Source of the DNA: an uncultured Eubacteriales bacterium
GTDB lineage: Bacteria > Bacillota > Clostridia > Oscillospirales > Oscillospiraceae
Assembly (NCBI GenBank): GCA_900554275.1
Contig: USGS01000071.1
Coordinates: 1 to 7,972 of the forward strand
Direction of reading: 5' to 3'
DNA length: 7,972 nt
The notes under the pieces were generated by a model that was not told the origin of the DNA, did no database searches, and saw nothing but the letters and a program-made list of their open reading frames with translations. A program made the translations under genes and the position numbers. Position 1 is the stretch's first letter. Each line of letters begins with the position of its first letter. Of this stretch, positions 5,486 to 7,972 are shown in pieces.

Positions 5486-6658
5486 ATGACTGACAACAAG
5501 ATGCCCGAGCTGACGCTGAGCCCTGACGATACCGCCGCCGCTGCGGCAGAGGTGCCCACCCTGACCCTGACACCGGAAGCGCCGGAAGTGCCCCAGGAAG
5601 AGGAGAAGAAGGTCGAGCCGGTGAACATGGACGAGAACCTGCTCACCGAGGAGGAAAAGAAGGCCGTGGAGGACTTCTCCCACAAGATCGACATCAGGGA
5701 CACCAATCAGGTGCTGCAGTACGGCGCGGCGGCACAGAAGAGCGTGGCAGCCTTCTCCGAGAACGCGCTGAACAACGTTCGCACCAAGGACATGGGGCAG
5801 ATCGGCGACGATCTGAGCCAGCTGGTGGTGGAGCTGAAGGGCTTCGGCGAGGACGAGGACCGCAAGGGCCTGAAGGGCCTGTTCAAGAAGGCGGGCAACA
5901 AGCTGGAGACCATGAAGGCCCAGTACAACAAGGTAGAGGCCAACGTGGATAAGATCGCCCAAAATCTGGAAAATCATCAGATCACCCTGCTCAAGGATGT
6001 GGCCATGTTTGACCAGATGTATGAGCTGAACCTGAAGTATTACAAGGAGCTGACCATGTATATCCTGGCCGGCAAGAAGCGGCTGGCGGAGGTCCGGGCC
6101 ACGGAGGTGGAGGAGCTGCGCAAGAAGGCAGAGGCCAGCGGCCTGGCGGAGGACGCCCAGGCGTACAACGACCTGGTGAGCCTGTGCGACCGGTTCGAGA
6201 AGAAGCTCCACGATCTGGAGCTGACCCGCATGGTGTCCATCCAGATGGGCCCTCAGACCCGGCTTCTGCAGAACAACGACACGCTGATGATCGAGAAGAT
6301 CCAGTCCTCCCTTGTGAACACCATCCCCCTGTGGAAGAGTCAAATGGTGCTGGCGCTGGGCATGGAGCACAGCCGTCAGGCCACCGCCGCCCAAAACGCG
6401 GTGACGGAGATGACCAATGAGCTGCTGAAGAAAAACGCCGACACCCTGAAGATGGGGACGATCGCCACTGCCAAGGAGGCGGAGCGCTCCATTGTGGACA
6501 TCGAGACGCTGCAGCACACCAACCAGCAGCTGATCTCCACCCTGGACGAGGTGGCCCGTATCCAGAAGGAGGGCGCGGCCAAGCGGAAAGAGGCGGAGGT
6601 CGAGCTGGGCCGCATCGAGGGCGAGCTGAAGCAGAAGCTGATGGAGCTGCGGAGCTGA
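5486..6658 (+). CDS. telA: TelA/KlaA-family toxic anion resistance protein
   Basis: Members protect against tellurite and some cell-wall-acting antibiotics in several bacteria; the mechanism is unknown. This 390-residue protein has no signal peptide or membrane segment and is almost wholly helical, including long coiled-coil stretches (about 105-160, 195-245 and 295-385). Family hallmarks are clear: AMFDQMYELNLKYYKELT (173-190), YILAGKKRL (192-200), VSIQMGPQTRLLQNND (250-265), and MIEKIQSSLVNTIPLWKSQM (268-287). Length is normal for the family. The first 60 residues look disordered and acidic and carry two related motifs, PELTLSPDD (7-15) and PTLTLTPEA (24-32). Start choice: ATG at 5480 leaves only 4 nt after AAGGA (5471-5475). 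ATG at 5486 leaves 10 nt and aligns better with the anti-Shine-Dalgarno, so I prefer 5486, though 5480 (392 residues) is possible. It is the middle gene of the operon. Confidence 0.95.
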   Translation: MTDNKMPELTLSPDDTAAAAAEVPTLTLTPEAPEVPQEEEKKVEPVNMDENLLTEEEKKAVEDFSHKIDIRDTNQVLQYGAAAQKSVAAFSENALNNVRTKDMGQIGDDLSQLVVELKGFGEDEDRKGLKGLFKKAGNKLETMKAQYNKVEANVDKIAQNLENHQITLLKDVAMFDQMYELNLKYYKELTMYILAGKKRLAEVRATEVEELRKKAEASGLAEDAQAYNDLVSLCDRFEKKLHDLELTRMVSIQMGPQTRLLQNNDTLMIEKIQSSLVNTIPLWKSQMVLALGMEHSRQATAAQNAVTEMTNELLKKNADTLKMGTIATAKEAERSIVDIETLQHTNQQLISTLDEVARIQKEGAAKRKEAEVELGRIEGELKQKLMELRS

Positions 6659-6692
6659 GAGGGTTATATCTCCTTCAGAAAGGGGAATACGT

Positions 6693-7679
6693 ATGAGGTT
6701 TTTTGAAAAGCGCGGCGTGGCGCTGGTGGTGCTGGTGTTGGCCATCGCTGCCGCCGTGTTCATCGGCCAGAGCCGGAAGGACACGTTTATAGCAAAAACG
6801 CCCACGGCGCTGCTGGACGTGCAGTACAAGCAGTGGATCTGCGACGATGCCGGTCTGCTGAGCGACCAGACGGAGCAGCTGATCCGGGACTATAACGGCA
6901 GCTGGGACGGCAAATACTACGCCGTGGTGGCCGTGGCCACCATCGATAAGCTGGTGGGCTGGGAGGGTCAGGACTACGCCGCCAAATTGGGCGAAGCGTG
7001 GGGACTGGGTCAGAACGACATGATCCTGGTGCTGGTAAAGGACGGCGACTGGCAGGTCTACTGCGGTGACAACGTGGGCTACGTCATGACCGATACCCAG
7101 CAGAGCCAGCTGAGCCAGGCCATTGAGACCACCTATTATGACGGCGACTTCGACAGCGCCGTGACGGCCTTCTTCCGTCAGGCGGATGTGTTCTACGCCC
7201 AGGCACAGCTGGGCGGCAGCGGCAGCAGCGGCGACAGCGGCTGGTATGCTCCGTCCGCGCCTGCCGGCGGCACATCTATCATGGGCGTGGTGCTGCTCAT
7301 CGTGGCTATCTTCGTGGTGTGGGCCGCGCTGGATGCCGTGCGCTACAGCCGCTACCGGCGGCGTTACGGCCCGAACGTGATCGGTGTTGTCCGCCCGGCG
7401 TATTACTATCCTATCTTCTGGGGACGGCCGCACCGTCCCCGTCCGCCCCGGCCTCCCCGCCCGCCTCGCGGCGGCCCGAGACCGCCTGTGGGCGGTGGCC
7501 CGCGGCCCAGCGGCCCGAGACCCGGCCCGCGGCCGGGCGCGTCCCGTCCCAGCGCACCGCGGCCCAGTCGGCCCAGCCGACCCTCCGGCGGCGGTGGGTT
7601 TGGCGGCGGCAGCCGTGGAGGCAGCAGCCGAGGCGGCGGCTTCGGTGGCGGCGGCTTTGGCGGCGGCAAACGGCGATGA
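6693..7679 (+). CDS. TPM domain membrane protein with arginine/proline- and glycine-rich cytosolic tail
   Basis: TPM (formerly DUF477) is a small alpha/beta domain found in membrane-anchored proteins linked to photosystem II repair in plants and to membrane/metal functions in bacteria; the bacterial function is poorly known. Order here: membrane segment (about 8-25), TPM domain (about 46-170) with WICDDAGLLS (48-57), AWGLGQNDMILVLVKDGDW (102-120) and VYCGDNVGYVM (122-132), a Gly/Ser linker (173-194), second membrane segment (196-213), then RYSRYRRRYG. The positive-inside rule puts the TPM domain outside and the last 110 residues in the cytosol. That tail has 24 Arg and 1 Lys from residue 217 on and no Asp or Glu. 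Its first part is PRPPRPPRPPR-like and its end is GGGFGGG repeats, ending KRR. Glycine-rich tails are usual in TPM proteins; the long PR-rich block is less so. AAAGGGG lies 7 nt before the ATG and 34 nt separate it from telA, so it is the third gene of the operon. Confidence 0.9.
   Translation: MRFFEKRGVALVVLVLAIAAAVFIGQSRKDTFIAKTPTALLDVQYKQWICDDAGLLSDQTEQLIRDYNGSWDGKYYAVVAVATIDKLVGWEGQDYAAKLGEAWGLGQNDMILVLVKDGDWQVYCGDNVGYVMTDTQQSQLSQAIETTYYDGDFDSAVTAFFRQADVFYAQAQLGGSGSSGDSGWYAPSAPAGGTSIMGVVLLIVAIFVVWAALDAVRYSRYRRRYGPNVIGVVRPAYYYPIFWGRPHRPRPPRPPRPPRGGPRPPVGGGPRPSGPRPGPRPGASRPSAPRPSRPSRPSGGGGFGGGSRGGSSRGGGFGGGGFGGGKRR
7431..7670 (+). repeat. Low-complexity GC-rich coding repeats (PRP then GGGF)
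   Basis: This stretch of the TPM gene encodes irregular PRP/PPR units followed by FGGG units. It is almost pure G+C. Such DNA is prone to slippage and mis-assembly, so length differences among relatives are expected. Confidence 0.7.
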
Positions 7680-7726
7680 TCAAGGAAGCATGGTGTGACT
7701 GGCTGCGGCAGCAGGTGCGGGATTAG
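7676..7726 (+). other. Possible 16-residue overlapping ORF after the TPM gene
   Basis: An ATG at 7676-7678 overlaps the TPM stop in an ATGA arrangement and reads MIKEAWCDWLRQQVRD to a TAG at 7724-7726. ATGA overlaps are common for translational coupling. The peptide is amphipathic-looking with two Trp. It has no known family and could easily be chance. Confidence 0.2.
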
Positions 7727-7767
7727 CAGGTGTAAAAAGACCGCATGGCGCAGTTCTGCGATAGGAA

Positions 7768-7809
7768 ACAAAGGGAACAGCCCGGCTTTTGCCGGGCTGC
7801 TCCCTTTGT
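7768..7809. terminator. Long hairpin between convergent genes, probable terminator
   Basis: ACAAAGGGA-A-CAGCCCGGC, a TTTT loop, then GCCGGGCTG-C-TCCCTTTGT form an 18-bp stem with a single A/C mismatch. It stands between the plus-strand operon and the minus-strand gene ending at 7838. No proper T run follows on either strand, so it may act as a stabilising 3'-end hairpin or a weak bidirectional terminator. Confidence 0.7.
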
Positions 7810-7837
7810 GAGGTTTTGTGAGGGAGGTAAAGCTATA

Positions 7838-7972
7838 TCACTTGGCGGCCAGCGTCCGCTTGTCACAGACGTTGATAGCCAAAGATACGAAGATACCCAG
7901 CAGCGCCAGCACGCCGATCATGGCATCGGTGCTGAAGAAGGACTGGGAGGCGTCGTACAGCGCACCGGCGAT
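7838..7972 (-). CDS. C-terminal end of a membrane protein, possibly an MFS-type transporter (partial)
   Basis: Only the last 44 residues and the TGA at 7840-7838 are inside the window; the gene begins beyond the right edge. The fragment reads IAGALYDASQSFFSTD, then a membrane segment of about 20 residues (MIGVLALLGIFVSLAINV), then a short basic tail, DKRTLAAK. A glycine- and aspartate-containing loop before the last membrane helix and a short cytosolic KR tail fit the end of an MFS transporter. Too little is visible to exclude other multi-pass transporters. It is convergent with the xpaC-telA-TPM operon. Confidence 0.6.
   Translation of the reverse strand: MAGALYDASQSFFSTDAMIGVLALLGIFVSLAINVCDKRTLAAK

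Noticed and set aside
5438..6829. A 463-codon minus-strand open frame opposite telA
   Set aside because: Leucine- and histidine-rich shadow sequence, typical of the complement of a GC-rich helical protein. The telA reading frame carries clear family signatures.
6675..7433. Minus-strand open frame opposite the TPM gene, and similar frames across 7319-7771
   Set aside because: They arise from the low-complexity GC-rich tract. The TPM frame has a start, ribosome site, domain and membrane segments.
7749..7760. Small CGCAGTTCTGCG inverted repeat as a terminator
   Set aside because: Only a four-base stem with a four-base loop and no T run. The large hairpin just downstream is far stronger.
1..7972. 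CRISPR arrays, insertion sequences, tRNA or rRNA genes, phage or defence modules
   Set aside because: No spaced direct repeats, terminal inverted repeats with transposase, cloverleaf-like segments or recognisable defence proteins are visible.

Overview
The window looks like chromosomal DNA from a high-GC, low-G+C-lineage (Firmicutes/Bacillota) gut-type anaerobe. The Oscillospiraceae/Ruminococcaceae group is my best guess. This is inferred from clear Shine-Dalgarno sites, TTG start use, GC-rich codons with AT-rich intergenic promoters carrying TGnTATAAT-type extended -10 boxes, and the gene families present: DegV, DUF1836, a three-domain Xaa-Pro aminopeptidase and XpaC/TelA. I see no mobile element, CRISPR array, tRNA or rRNA. 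No gene-free stretch exceeds 160 bases.

Layout. (1) Positions 1-1335, minus strand: a two-gene unit, an SGNH/GDSL hydrolase followed after 38 nt by a DegV-family fatty-acid-binding protein that runs off the left edge, driven by a strong promoter at 1365-1393. (2) Positions 1416-2147, plus strand: a divergently promoted DUF1836 regulator-like gene broken by a one-base frameshift near codon 16. It ends at a bidirectional terminator. (3) Positions 2154-3914, minus strand: a complete 586-residue Xaa-Pro aminopeptidase (M24B) with all five metal ligands, convergent on the same terminator. (4) Positions 4052-4624, plus strand: a small integral membrane protein (probably DUF6512) with its own strong terminator. 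(5) Positions 4652-7679, plus strand: a three-gene operon xpaC-telA-TPM behind a near-consensus promoter whose -10 box sits inside a perfect 15-bp palindrome. (6) Positions 7680-7972: a long hairpin, then the C-terminal 44 residues of a minus-strand membrane protein that enters from the right edge.

The most coherent system is the xpaC-telA-TPM operon. XpaC is a membrane-anchored cytosolic coiled/helical protein. TelA is a soluble helical tellurite/toxic-anion-resistance protein. The TPM protein would place its domain outside the membrane and a 110-residue arginine-rich, acid-free tail inside. XpaC's C-terminus and TelA's N-terminus are acidic and share short (I/L)TL motifs. The window therefore suggests a membrane-spanning stress complex assembled by charge and short motifs; that assembly is inference. 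The SGNH hydrolase-DegV pair may link acyl-ester hydrolysis to fatty-acid capture, also inference. Most of the rest is ordinary housekeeping.
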